Source: Proteiniphilum sp. UBA1403
Lineage (GTDB): Bacteria; Bacteroidota; Bacteroidia; Bacteroidales; Dysgonomonadaceae
Assembly (NCBI GenBank): GCA_002305715.1
Contig: DBQD01000010.1
Span: 1 to 54,625 of the forward strand
Direction of reading: 5' to 3'
Length of the DNA stretch: 54,625 nucleotides
Shown: positions 1 through 8,329 of the stretch, piece after piece
Position numbering within the stretch: position 1 is the stretch's first letter
How the letters are laid out: each line of letters begins with the position of its first letter
Made by a program: the position numbers and the translations under genes
Notes under the pieces: model-generated
The model's database searches: none
Told to the model about the DNA's origin: nothing
What the model saw: only the letters and a program-made list of their open reading frames with translations

Positions 1-701
1 ACCACCTTAAACTGACTGGTGAGGGAGACTTCATCGTAGCCATCCAGACTGTGTACAATGCAGAACTTCTTTTTCTCTTCTTGAAAGATGTAACTGTAAA
101 ACCGTGACATGGCCAGGTTATAAACCCCCAGCATCTGATGCCCGGGTTGGACAGGATTCACCAATGGTCCCAGGATATTGAAAAAGCTACGGACGCCCAG
201 ACTCTTGCGGACCGGGGCTACGGCTTTCAATGCGGGACTGAACAGCGGTGCATGCAGGTAGGCAATGTGGCATTCGTCGAGACTTCGGCGTAACTGATCG
301 CTATCGGTCGTAAACTTTACACCCTGTTGTTCAATTACGTTACTGGCACCGCTGATGGAGGTGGCCCCATAGTTACCATGCTTCACCACGTTATATCCCG
401 CACCGGCCACCACAAAGCAGGAGGCGGTGGAGATATTGAAGGTGTTTTTGCCATCGCCACCCGTGCCGACGATATCTAAGGCTGCGTAATCGGTGAGATC
501 GACCGCAACCCGCATATCGAGAAGCGCATCGCGGAAGCCGAGGATCTCATCGACTGAGATGCTACGCATCAGAAAGGAGGTGATGAGCGATGCCACCTGT
601 GTATCGGGCACATCTCCCTTCACAATGACAAAGAGCACCTCCTTGGCTTCCTCCCGCGAGAGATAGTGATAATCGAACAGTTTATAGAGAATTTCTTTCA
701 T
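1..701 (-). CDS. trpD: Anthranilate phosphoribosyltransferase, C-terminus cut by window edge
   Basis: The second step of tryptophan synthesis: transfers phosphoribose from PRPP to anthranilate in the cytoplasm. The reverse strand reads MKEILYKLFDYHYLSREEAK from an ATG at 701 and stays open to base 1. Visible family signatures are the glycine-rich GTGGDGKNTFNIST loop (PRPP binding), KHGNYGATS, and NILGPLVNP. About 233 codons are present of the usual 330-345, so the C-terminal third lies outside the window. It follows trpG by 27 bases and is the last visible gene of the trp operon; trpC, trpF and trpA would be expected beyond the edge in the usual Bacteroidetes order (inference). Family assignment is secure. 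Confidence 0.95.
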   Translation of the reverse strand, partial: MKEILYKLFDYHYLSREEAKEVLFVIVKGDVPDTQVASLITSFLMRSISVDEILGFRDALLDMRVAVDLTDYAALDIVGTGGDGKNTFNISTASCFVVAGAGYNVVKHGNYGATSISGASNVIEQQGVKFTTDSDQLRRSLDECHIAYLHAPLFSPALKAVAPVRKSLGVRSFFNILGPLVNPVQPGHQMLGVYNLAMSRFYSYIFQEEKKKFCIVHSLDGYDEVSLTSQFKV

Positions 702-728
702 ACCATTGTTCCTTATTGGTTTACTCGT

Positions 729-1307
729 TTATTCCTGTTCCAGAAAGTTCTGGATGATGCGTACTCCTTCGGGAGTGAGGATGGATTCTGGGTGAAACTG
801 CACGCCATGCAGATCAAGCGTGCGGTGTTTCATCGCCATCACGTCACCCGACCTATCCACAGCTGTTATCTCCAGCTCGGCGGGGAAGTTGTCTTTGGAT
901 ACGATCCAGGAGTGATACCTTCCGACCAGAATCTCGTTGGGTATACCGTTGAAGAGGTAATCACTGGCAATGATATCCACCGGAGTCTGCACCCCATGGA
1001 AGACAAAGGGTATGTTTTCCAATTTTGCGCCAAAGACCTCTCCCATGGCTTGGTGACCGAGGCAGACACCGAGAATGCTTTTCCTGTTGGCAAATTGTCG
1101 GATGAGCGGCATCAGTAGGCCTGCCTCTTCGGGAATGCCGGGTCCGGGCGACAGGATGATCTTGTTGTATTTCTCCACGGTGGAGAGATCGATCTTGTCG
1201 TTCCGAATCACATCCACATCGTTGTATCCCAACGACTTTACCGCGTGCAGTAGGTTGTAGGTGAAGGAGTCGTAGTTATCGAATATAAGTATCTTTTTCG
1301 TATTCAT
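729..1307 (-). CDS. trpG: Anthranilate synthase component II (glutamine amidotransferase)
   Basis: Supplies ammonia from glutamine to TrpE for anthranilate formation. The 192-residue protein is a standalone class I glutamine amidotransferase of typical length: N-terminal LIFDNYDSFTYNL, oxyanion region SPGPGIPEEAG, nucleophile Cys in GVCLGHQAMGEVFG, and the His/Glu of the triad in VQFHPESILTPEG near the C-terminus. ATG start at 1307. It begins 10 bases after the trpE stop and ends 27 bases before trpD, so translational coupling within the trp operon is likely. It resembles PabA as well, but the position between trpE and trpD decides for TrpG. Confidence 0.96.
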   Translation of the reverse strand: MNTKKILIFDNYDSFTYNLLHAVKSLGYNDVDVIRNDKIDLSTVEKYNKIILSPGPGIPEEAGLLMPLIRQFANRKSILGVCLGHQAMGEVFGAKLENIPFVFHGVQTPVDIIASDYLFNGIPNEILVGRYHSWIVSKDNFPAELEITAVDRSGDVMAMKHRTLDLHGVQFHPESILTPEGVRIIQNFLEQE

Positions 1308-1317
1308 TTCAGTCGGT

Positions 1318-2724
1318 TTATGAGTTATAGAGGGTGGCAGCCAGGTCGATGGCCTTCTTCAGTGCTCCCAGCTTGCTATTCACTTCGCGCAGCTCGTATG
1401 CATCGTCGCTCTGAGAAACGATGCCCGCCCCGGCTTGATACCACAGCTCGTTGTTGCGGCTGACGAAGGTGCGGATGGTGATGGCTTGGTTGATGTTTCC
1501 GTTCAACCCGATGAAGCCGATGCAACCACCATAGGCACCGCGGTTGTGAGTCTCGATGTCCGATATCAGTTGCATGGCACGTACCTTGGGTGCACCTGAG
1601 AGAGTGCCGGCAGGGAATGTGTCGAAGAAGGCACGTATGCAGTCGGTCCCTTCATTTAGCGTACCACTCACACGGGAAACCAGATGAATAACGTGCGAGT
1701 AGAACTGTGCTTCTTTGTAGAAATCGACTTTCACATCGTGGGCATGGCGACTTAAGTCGTTCCGTGCCAGGTCCACCAGCATCACATGTTCTGCATTCTC
1801 CTTGGGGTCGTTCAGCAGGAACTCCACCGACTTTCTATCCTCTTGAATATTGCCGCTTCGCTTGGTTGTCCCCGCAATGGGATCGATGCTTATCTGCGAT
1901 CCGCTGATCTTGCAGTGTGTTTCGGGTGATGAACCAAAGATACGATACCCTCCGAAATCGAAATAGAAGAGATAGGGAGAGGGATTGATAGAGCGCAGTG
2001 CCCGGTAGACCTTGAAGTCGTCGCCCCTGAAGCGCTGGACAAACCTGCGCGAAAGCACGATCTGGAACACGTCGCCCCGCAGGCAGTGCTGCACACCAGC
2101 ACGTACGTGCTCCTTGAACTGCTCGTCGGTGATGGGACTGTACTCGGCTCCTTCGGTAAAGAAGTTGTAGGTGGCGAAGTTACGTTGGTTGATGAGCGAC
2201 TCCACTTTTATTAGGTTACTCACTTCATTCTCCCCTTGCAGCTCAATCAGGGTAATCTCATCGGTGAAGTGATTGAATACCAATAGATATTTATACAGGA
2301 TGTAAAGCAGATCAGGTGCATCGTTGCGCTCCTCCCTACTTTCACGAATATCAATGTTCTCGGTATATTTCACACAGTTGAAGGTAGTGTATCCGAACAG
2401 ACCACACTGCTCCAATTCGGTACCGGAGATCTTGAAGCGACTGATAAAGCTATTCAGCACATCGGAGATGGTGAAGTTGTCAGAAAGAGGCCGGCACTCT
2501 TCTTTGTCGTCAGGAAAGAGAAAATGGCTCACCCCCCGGTTGATTTCCACCCGGGCAATTGGCTTCAGAGCCAAATAAGAGATGCTGTTCTCGTTGGCAT
2601 GGAAGTCGGAGCTCTCCAACAATGCCGATTGTGGAAAGGAGTCTCTTACTTTCAGGTATACACTCACGGGCGTGTGCAGGTCGCCCATGATCTTTTTACT
2701 ATTGACGTGAAATTTGTAGTGCAT
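1318..2724 (-). CDS. trpE: Anthranilate synthase component I
   Basis: Converts chorismate plus ammonia to anthranilate. 468 residues, usual for Bacteroidetes TrpE. The N-terminal domain carries LLESSDFHANENSIS, matching the LLES-type element where tryptophan feedback binding occurs in the family. The C-terminal chorismate-binding domain shows FQIVLSRRF, IFGSSPETH, IAGTTKRSG, HVMLVDLARNDL, TFPAGTLSGAPK and the terminal GAGIVSQSDDAYE. The pattern is TrpE rather than PabB, consistent with trpG directly downstream. ATG start at 2724, 24 bases after the trpB stop. Expected to be controlled both by feedback inhibition and by the leader attenuator upstream of trpB (inference). Confidence 0.96.
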   Translation of the reverse strand: MHYKFHVNSKKIMGDLHTPVSVYLKVRDSFPQSALLESSDFHANENSISYLALKPIARVEINRGVSHFLFPDDKEECRPLSDNFTISDVLNSFISRFKISGTELEQCGLFGYTTFNCVKYTENIDIRESREERNDAPDLLYILYKYLLVFNHFTDEITLIELQGENEVSNLIKVESLINQRNFATYNFFTEGAEYSPITDEQFKEHVRAGVQHCLRGDVFQIVLSRRFVQRFRGDDFKVYRALRSINPSPYLFYFDFGGYRIFGSSPETHCKISGSQISIDPIAGTTKRSGNIQEDRKSVEFLLNDPKENAEHVMLVDLARNDLSRHAHDVKVDFYKEAQFYSHVIHLVSRVSGTLNEGTDCIRAFFDTFPAGTLSGAPKVRAMQLISDIETHNRGAYGGCIGFIGLNGNINQAITIRTFVSRNNELWYQAGAGIVSQSDDAYELREVNSKLGALKKAIDLAATLYNS

Positions 2725-2748
2725 AGTTTTTACAATTGAGTGGTCGTC

Positions 2749-3939
2749 TTAAATAAATTCTTTTTCATATTGGAAATAGGTCTCAAGGTCCTTATCACCA
2801 CGACCGGAGAGGGTCAGTACCACCACATCATCCGGAGAAAATCGTACTTTCTCCAATGCAGCCAACGCGTGTGCCGATTCCAGTGCAGGAATAATTCCAT
2901 CGTTACGCGTCAGCTCGAAGGCTGCGCGCAAAGCCTCATCGTCGTTGATTGCAAGCACCTGTGCCCGTTTGGTCTTGGCAAGATGCGCATGTACCGGACC
3001 GATGCCGGGATAGTCCAATCCCGCCGAGATGGAATAGGGCTCGGTAATTTGCCCATCATCCGTCTGCATCAGCAAAGTTCTACAACCATGCAGTACACCT
3101 GCCGTCCCCAAGTGAATGGTTGCTGCTGACTCCCCACTATCGACACCCTTTCCTCCGGCTTCAGCCAGAACAATCTTCACCTTTTCATTGTCGAGAAATT
3201 CATAAATGGTACCGGCAGCATTGCTACCTCCACCTACGCAGGCAATCAGATAATCGGGATAATCGCGCCCCTCCTGCTCCTGCAACTGCATTTTAATCTC
3301 TTTGCTGATGACCGACTGCAAGCGCGCCACCATGTCGGGATAGGGATGCGGACCGATGGTAGACCCGATGATGTAGTGGGTGTCTTTCGGGTGACTGCAC
3401 CAGTCGCGTATCGCCTCGTTGGTGGCATCTTTCAGGGTCATGTTTCCGGATGTAACAGGAACAACAGTGGCGCCCAACATTTCCATCTTCTTCACGTTCA
3501 CCTGCTGACGTACCACATCCGTCTTGCCCATGTACACTGTGCAGGGCATCTGCATTAGTGCACAGACTGTAGCGGTAGCTACACCATGCTGTCCGGCTCC
3601 GGTTTCTGCAATGATGCGTGTCTTCCCCATCTCACGAGCAATCAGTATTTGCCCAATGGTATTGTTGATTTTGTGGGCACCGGTGTGGTTCAGATCCTCC
3701 CGCTTTAGATAGATCTTCGCGCCGTAGCGAGCCGACAATTGGCGGGAGAGATAGAGAGGTGAGGGTCGACCCACATAGTCGCGCAACAGCGAATCGAAAT
3801 CTGCCTTAAAGCGTTCACTCTCTAGGATGGAGCGATAGGACTTTTCGAGGTTGCTAACGCACTGGTGCAATATTTCCGGTATGTAGGCACCCCCAAATTC
3901 ACCGTAATATCCTCTTTCATCTACTGCATATTGTTGCAT
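2749..3939 (-). CDS. trpB: Tryptophan synthase beta chain
   Basis: Pyridoxal-phosphate enzyme that condenses indole with serine. The PLP-binding lysine lies in HTGAHKINNTIGQ, the phosphate loop is GGGSNAAGTIYEF, and the C-terminal SGRGDKDLETY is typical of TrpB1. I start it at the ATG at 3939 (MQQYAVDERGYYGEFGGAY, 396 residues) because the upstream in-frame codon at 3969 is TTG and adds residues not seen in the family. First structural gene of the operon, 46 bases downstream of the attenuator terminator, so its transcription depends on read-through. Placing trpB ahead of trpE and apart from trpA is the known Bacteroidetes arrangement. Confidence 0.96.
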   Translation of the reverse strand: MQQYAVDERGYYGEFGGAYIPEILHQCVSNLEKSYRSILESERFKADFDSLLRDYVGRPSPLYLSRQLSARYGAKIYLKREDLNHTGAHKINNTIGQILIAREMGKTRIIAETGAGQHGVATATVCALMQMPCTVYMGKTDVVRQQVNVKKMEMLGATVVPVTSGNMTLKDATNEAIRDWCSHPKDTHYIIGSTIGPHPYPDMVARLQSVISKEIKMQLQEQEGRDYPDYLIACVGGGSNAAGTIYEFLDNEKVKIVLAEAGGKGVDSGESAATIHLGTAGVLHGCRTLLMQTDDGQITEPYSISAGLDYPGIGPVHAHLAKTKRAQVLAINDDEALRAAFELTRNDGIIPALESAHALAALEKVRFSPDDVVVLTLSGRGDKDLETYFQYEKEFI

Positions 3940-3985
3940 ACTATTGTTTATTTTATGTGTTGTTCTCAATTAGCGTTTAAAACTT

Positions 3986-4015
3986 AAAAAGCCTGTCGCA
4001 GGATTGCGACAGGCT
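3986..4015 (-). terminator. trp attenuator: intrinsic terminator in the leader
   Basis: On the minus strand a perfect 11-bp stem (AGCCTGTCGCA, tetraloop ATCC, TGCGACAGGCT; plus coordinates 3990-4015) is followed at once by TTTTT (3990-3986). It lies after a Trp-rich leader peptide and before trpB, which is exactly where an attenuator terminator belongs. A competing strand exists at 4053-4059 (minus AGCTGTC), which could pair with the 3' arm GACAGGCT with one bulged G. I could not find a stronger antiterminator by eye; a full fold is required. Confidence 0.85.
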
Positions 4016-4064
4016 CTTAAATTGTATTGTATAATTACTTATTTCAAGACATGACAGCTTTTCC

Positions 4065-4124
4065 TTACGACTTTGTGAGTTGCAAGTGGCGCCACCAATA
4101 TCCGTTTACAAGTAAATTCATCAT
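4065..4124 (-). CDS. trpL: trp operon leader peptide with tandem Trp codons
   Basis: A 19-codon ORF on the minus strand encodes MMNLLVNGYWWRHLQLTKS followed by TAA. Two adjacent TGG codons (4097-4092) sit mid-peptide, in a window where Trp is otherwise rare. It starts about 12 bases after the predicted transcription start, ends 50 bases before the terminator stem, and precedes trpB by 125 bases. This is the classical arrangement for class I attenuation: ribosome stalling at Trp codons when charged tRNA-Trp is scarce should prevent formation of the terminator. The ATG at 4124 is directly followed by a second ATG (4121), either of which could initiate. Function is inferred from layout; the sequence features are seen directly. 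Confidence 0.85.
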   Translation of the reverse strand: MMNLLVNGYWWRHLQLTKS

Positions 4125-4142
4125 TTCGCTTTTATTTTGATG

Positions 4143-4173
4143 CAAATGTATGTGATAGAAAAACAAAAAACAA
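4143..4173 (-). promoter_or_regulatory. Promoter of the trp leader/operon
   Basis: Minus strand -7 element TACATTTG (4150-4143) with TTG at 4173-4171, spacer 20, matching the Bacteroidetes TTTG-N19-21-TAnnTTTG form with a weak -33. Predicted transcription start near 4136 leaves about 12 bases before the leader peptide ATG, so the transcript would be dedicated to the attenuator. Confidence 0.6.
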
Positions 4174-4190
4174 CAGTTTCCTGTTTTTTA
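4164..4190 (-). terminator. Possible weak terminator after the HMA gene
   Basis: The minus strand carries AACAG-GAAA-CTGTT with flanking A and T runs (one mismatch), a short stem with a GNRA-type tetraloop followed by TTTTTTG. It lies 31 bases after the HMA gene stop and overlaps the -33 region of the trp promoter. The low GC content of the stem makes this tentative. Confidence 0.35.
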
Positions 4191-4220
4191 ACTTTCTTGT
4201 TTTTTTCAAATCCCGCAAAA

Positions 4221-4430
4221 CTAAATAGGCTCTGCCTCAAAACCTGTACGCTTCACCGTCTTTACAATATCTTCTGCTGTAAGGTCGTTGGTCTCTACAA
4301 CCAGTATTTTATCTGGATTGTCGGTGTCGACACTCCAAGAGCTTATCCCCTCTTTTTTATTGAGAAACGGAGTTACCTTTGCTACACAATTAGAGCAGTT
4401 TATGTTTGTTTTAAATTTGATTGTTGCCAT
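4221..4430 (-). CDS. Small heavy-metal-associated (HMA) domain protein, copper-chaperone-like
   Basis: A 69-residue single-domain protein with the ferredoxin-like HMA pattern: metal site NCSNC near residues 11-15 (usual GMTCxxC with Met replaced by Ile-Asn), central KILVVETNDLTAEDIVKTV strand-helix, and terminal RTGFEAEPI. Such free-standing HMA proteins carry Cu(I), or less often other soft metals, to P-type ATPases or sensors. A CopA-type ATPase gene lies 1.3 kb away and has a defective first HMA domain, so a partnership is plausible but inferred. ATG at 4430. No membrane segment or signal peptide, so cytoplasmic. The 221-base gap upstream (4431-4651) shows only short inverted repeats, for example AGACAATT at 4477-4484 and AATTGTCT at 4528-4535, and no gene. 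Confidence 0.8.
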   Translation of the reverse strand: MATIKFKTNINCSNCVAKVTPFLNKKEGISSWSVDTDNPDKILVVETNDLTAEDIVKTVKRTGFEAEPI

Positions 4431-4651
4431 TTTTGTGACGGATTAAACGAATCTTCAATTCTTCAAGCATACATAAAGACAATTGTACCCCATTTTTTGT
4501 TCAATGTGGCGACGCAAAAAGAGGAAGAATTGTCTGCCAGTAGAGTAGTAGCTTATTCTAAACTACTACAATTGCAAGCAATGGGGTAAAGAGATAGAAT
4601 ATTTATGGAAAGATAGAGAAGGGTTTCGTTAGAATTAGATTAATTTTGGAT

Positions 4652-5740
4652 ATGGCAAAGAAAAAGAATAGACAAAAATTCATTCCGCTGTTGATTATTG
4701 CAGCGATTCTTTTTGGGTTGATTCTGATTTTCAATCGGAGTACAGCCCTCTCCGAATGGTACATGCAGCACATTTATCCGGTAGTGGCATTTATTCTGTC
4801 TACGATATCGGGGCTTATACCATTATCACTTTACGACCTTTTCATCATTGTAGCATCACTCTACCTGATCGCATTGATTCTTTTGGTTATTTTCAGGAAA
4901 ATCGGGTTTAAAATCTTCCTCTATTCGCTGATTCGTTTTGCGACGATCCTGGTTGCCTGGTTCTATTTTGCATGGGGTATTGCCTATTTTAGGGAGGATT
5001 TTTATGCGAAGAACAACGTGAAAGAGACTTCTTTTGATGCAAACAACCTCAAATTGTTTGTCGACCACTTCATTGCGGATGCCAACGAGGCTTATGTCGA
5101 TTTTGATGTATTGGACAGAACTGGCGTACGGCAGGAGTTGGAGAGATCATATGAGTCGCTGCACAAAACGTTGGCTATCGACTATCCGAATGGCAAAAGA
5201 ACAGTGAAACCGATGTTGTTTGAATCGATCTACTCGAATATGGGTGTCTCCGGATATTTCGGTCCTTTTTTTAATGAAATTCATGTGAACAATTATAGTC
5301 TTAACGCCTCATACCCTTTCACATTGGCGCATGAGATGGCGCATCAGTTCGGTATTGCACACGAATCGGAGGCAAACCTCTACGCTTTTGCTGTCTGCTT
5401 GGGAAGTGAAGATGAACGAATACGCTACAGTGCGTATCTCTCGACTATTCTTTATGTGATTAACGATGCAGCAGTATTTCTTCCGGATGTGGTGGATTCA
5501 CTGGCATCGGCGATACGACCGGAGATAATTGCAGATTTGAGAGAGAATAGGAGACATTGGATGGCCGTCAGGAACAGGTCGCTCTCCAATATGCAGGACA
5601 AGGCATACGATGCGTATCTGAAAACAAATAAGGTGAGTTCAGGTAGTGATAATTACTCCGAAGTAGTGGGTTTGCTGATCTCGAGTTACGACGAATTCAA
5701 GAAAAACAGTCCAGCGATACCGTCAGCAACAACCGACTAA
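4652..5740 (+). CDS. DUF3810-type membrane protein with zinc-metallopeptidase motif
   Basis: The 362-residue protein has three or four membrane helices in the first 113 residues (about 11-28, 42-58, 62-81, 88-112) and a soluble domain with HEMAH at 227-231 followed by HESEANLYAF, where Glu240 sits as the third ligand would in M48-like gluzincins (HExxH...ExxA). This is the pattern of the DUF3810 family, common in Bacteroidetes and Firmicutes; no substrate is known. I start at ATG 4652 because the longer ORF uses TTG at 4646. A TAATTTTG box at 4641-4648 directly precedes the ATG, so the message could be nearly leaderless if that box is used. Convergent with copA (12-base gap). Proteolytic activity is inferred from the motif. 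Confidence 0.8.
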   Translation: MAKKKNRQKFIPLLIIAAILFGLILIFNRSTALSEWYMQHIYPVVAFILSTISGLIPLSLYDLFIIVASLYLIALILLVIFRKIGFKIFLYSLIRFATILVAWFYFAWGIAYFREDFYAKNNVKETSFDANNLKLFVDHFIADANEAYVDFDVLDRTGVRQELERSYESLHKTLAIDYPNGKRTVKPMLFESIYSNMGVSGYFGPFFNEIHVNNYSLNASYPFTLAHEMAHQFGIAHESEANLYAFAVCLGSEDERIRYSAYLSTILYVINDAAVFLPDVVDSLASAIRPEIIADLRENRRHWMAVRNRSLSNMQDKAYDAYLKTNKVSSGSDNYSEVVGLLISSYDEFKKNSPAIPSATTD

Positions 5741-5752
5741 CGAGGTGGGTTC

Positions 5753-8170
5753 TCATATTTTTTTGCCTTTCAGTCGCAGACTATTGCTTACCACACTCAC
5801 CGAACTTAGGGCCATAGCAGCTCCTGCTATCATGGGATTGAGCAGGAATCCGGTAATGGGATATAGTAGCCCTGCTGCAATGGGAATACCGATTACATTG
5901 TAAATAAATGCCCAGAAAAGATTCTGACGGATTGTGCGTACCGTAAACTGGGAAAGGAGGATTGCTTTGGATATTTTATTTAAGTCGGACGAAATGATGG
6001 TCATCTTGGCCACATCCATGGCGATATCACTCCCCGCCCCCATGGCAATACTCACATCTGCTTGAGCCAATGCTGCACTGTCATTAATACCATCACCCAC
6101 CATTGCAACCTTCTTTCCTTGCTGTTGCAACGCCTTCACTAGTTCAGCCTTCTCTTCCGGCAACACTCCTCCTTTGAAATCGTCGACACCCAACTCTGCA
6201 GCAAGTGCAGAAGCCACCTTCTCATGGTCACCGGTGTAGATGGCGACATCAATACCCATACTGCGCAATTGACTGATGGCGGCTTTAGAGGTCGGTTTCA
6301 TCTTGTCGGTTATTCCCACCACACCCAGTGCAACTTGTTCATTGGCAAACACCGAAACGGTATGAGCTGCATCAAGTTCAATGTAGATTTGCTGTTTCAA
6401 GTCGGCAGGGATGGCAATATTTTTTGATGCCATATAATCGAGATTACCTACATAATATCGATTCCCTTCATGAACGCCATCGATTCCCTTGCCACTTACT
6501 TGCTGCACCGTTACATCGTCAAGCAACTTACTGTGCTCTCTCAAGGCTTCGGTGATTGCATCGGCCAACGGATGCTCCGAACGGTACTCTATGCTATAGA
6601 GGATATCGCGATGGAGCGGTAAGGCTTCAAGTGTCCAAAGCAGACAGCTCACCTCCGGCTTCCCTTCGGTGATGGTTCCTGTTTTATCGAGAACTACCAC
6701 ATCAACATCCTTTGCGGCCTCCAAACTCTCCGCATCCTTAATCAGAATCCCCTCCTCAGCTCCCTTGCCAATACCTACCATGATGGCGGTGGGCGTAGCC
6801 AATCCAAGTGCACAGGGGCAGGCAATGACCAATACCGTGACCATGGCCATCAACCCATATACAAATCCCGTTTCACCCCCAAAGATAATCCAAGCCACAA
6901 AGCTGAGTAGTGCCAAGCCAATAACCACCGGTACAAATATAGCGGCAATCTTATCGACCAAACCCTGTACGGGAGCTTTACTACCTTGTGCCTCATCGAC
7001 CGTTTTGATGATCTGTGCCAAGAGTGTGTCTTTCCCAACCTTTTGTGCCCTAAAGCGAAAGCTTCCTTTCTGATTGATGGTGCCGGCAAATACCTTCTTG
7101 CCTGGATTCTTCTCCACGTGAATGGGTTCACCCGTGATCATGCTTTCATCTATGAAGGAGCTGCCTTCAATCACTTCGCCATCTACCGCAATCTTATCTC
7201 CTGGCTTCACCAGTATGGTATCGTTGATTTGCACCTCTCCAATGGGTATCTCCATCGGCTTATCATCGCGGAAGACTACAACGGTGGAGGGTTGCAGACC
7301 CATCAGCTTCTTGATGGCATCGGAGGTATTTCCTTTTGCACGTGCTTCAAGCATCTTTCCCAATAAAATAAAGGTAATGATAACACCTGCTGCTTCAAAG
7401 TAGACATGGGCCATGAGCCCCCTGTTTTCCCAAAACTGGGGATAGAGCATGTTGAAGAGACTGAACAGGTAGGCTATACCCGTACTCAAGGCCACCAACG
7501 TATCCATATTGGCAGTCCGGTGTCGAGCCTGCTTCCAAGCACCAACAAAAAAGCGTCTACCAAAAATAAACAAAATGGGGGTCGCCAATATCAACATGAT
7601 TAGATTAGCGTATGGGGCATCCATAAAAAACATGCCAACAATCACCAAGGGAATGGTAAGCAGAATGGACCAGAAAGTATGCAGTCTCAGTTTCTTATAC
7701 TGCTCTTTTTCTATTTCCTCCACCTTGGCAGTAGTGGATTCTTCCTCTTCGAGAAGCAGGTCGTACCCAACTTCCTGCAAAGAGTGCTTCATGAGGGTCG
7801 GAGATACAATTCCCGGAATGTATTCGATTGTTCCTTTACCATTGCCGTAGTTCACGGATGCACTGACCACACCGGGGAGATAGGAAAGAATATTCTGTGA
7901 GCTGGAAGCACAGGCGGCACAAGTCATATTAAGTACGGGTTGCGTGATCTTCGCCGTGAGTACTTGAGATCCCGACTGCCTAATTTGTGCAACAGCCTCC
8001 TGCAGGACCTCTGCGGCATCATCAGCATATTTCTCATCGATGGTGAGGGAAAGATTTTTTTCTTGTTGGTTATACCTGACGGAAGAGATGCCTTTGATAC
8101 GTTCTATGGTATCAGGTTGCATGAGGTTTCCCTCCTTCAGTTGTATAGTGTATTTTGAATTTGTAGTCAT
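5753..8170 (-). CDS. copA: Copper-translocating P1B-type ATPase
   Basis: Pumps Cu(I) out of the cytoplasm using ATP. 805 residues. N-terminus: a first HMA-like fold (about 5-70) that lacks the CxxC motif (EGNLMQPD in its place), then a second HMA with CAAC at 84-87. Eight membrane helices, phosphatase-loop MITGEP, transmembrane CPC at 451-453, phosphorylated Asp495 in DKTGT, ATP-binding EHPLADAI, and the hinge GDGINDSAAL. The Cu(I) selectivity residues YN (YNVIGIPIAAG) and MALSS in the last helices are present. ATG at 8170. Transcribed alone, convergent with the DUF3810 gene and divergent from the S9 peptidase. No CopY/CsoR-type regulator is visible beside it. Confidence 0.93.
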   Translation of the reverse strand: MTTNSKYTIQLKEGNLMQPDTIERIKGISSVRYNQQEKNLSLTIDEKYADDAAEVLQEAVAQIRQSGSQVLTAKITQPVLNMTCAACASSSQNILSYLPGVVSASVNYGNGKGTIEYIPGIVSPTLMKHSLQEVGYDLLLEEEESTTAKVEEIEKEQYKKLRLHTFWSILLTIPLVIVGMFFMDAPYANLIMLILATPILFIFGRRFFVGAWKQARHRTANMDTLVALSTGIAYLFSLFNMLYPQFWENRGLMAHVYFEAAGVIITFILLGKMLEARAKGNTSDAIKKLMGLQPSTVVVFRDDKPMEIPIGEVQINDTILVKPGDKIAVDGEVIEGSSFIDESMITGEPIHVEKNPGKKVFAGTINQKGSFRFRAQKVGKDTLLAQIIKTVDEAQGSKAPVQGLVDKIAAIFVPVVIGLALLSFVAWIIFGGETGFVYGLMAMVTVLVIACPCALGLATPTAIMVGIGKGAEEGILIKDAESLEAAKDVDVVVLDKTGTITEGKPEVSCLLWTLEALPLHRDILYSIEYRSEHPLADAITEALREHSKLLDDVTVQQVSGKGIDGVHEGNRYYVGNLDYMASKNIAIPADLKQQIYIELDAAHTVSVFANEQVALGVVGITDKMKPTSKAAISQLRSMGIDVAIYTGDHEKVASALAAELGVDDFKGGVLPEEKAELVKALQQQGKKVAMVGDGINDSAALAQADVSIAMGAGSDIAMDVAKMTIISSDLNKISKAILLSQFTVRTIRQNLFWAFIYNVIGIPIAAGLLYPITGFLLNPMIAGAAMALSSVSVVSNSLRLKGKKI

Positions 8171-8329
8171 ATGTAAGTTCTCACTCCCGATTTAAAACAA
8201 TTTTGAAAAGGTAAGGTTCAAAAAGCAAAACTTTTGGTTAGAAAATTTCCGGAAATATTGTACATTTGTTTGTAATTCTATCCACACCTTGATTTTTATT
8301 AAATTTCGATATTGGCAAATCATTTTACT

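Noticed and set aside
4137..4589. 150-codon plus-strand ORF over the HMA gene and its upstream gap
   Set aside because: It runs antisense through the HMA gene and trp promoter region. Only its last 27 codons (from GTG 4506, ending LLQLQAMG) look coding-like, and I could not match them to any protein.
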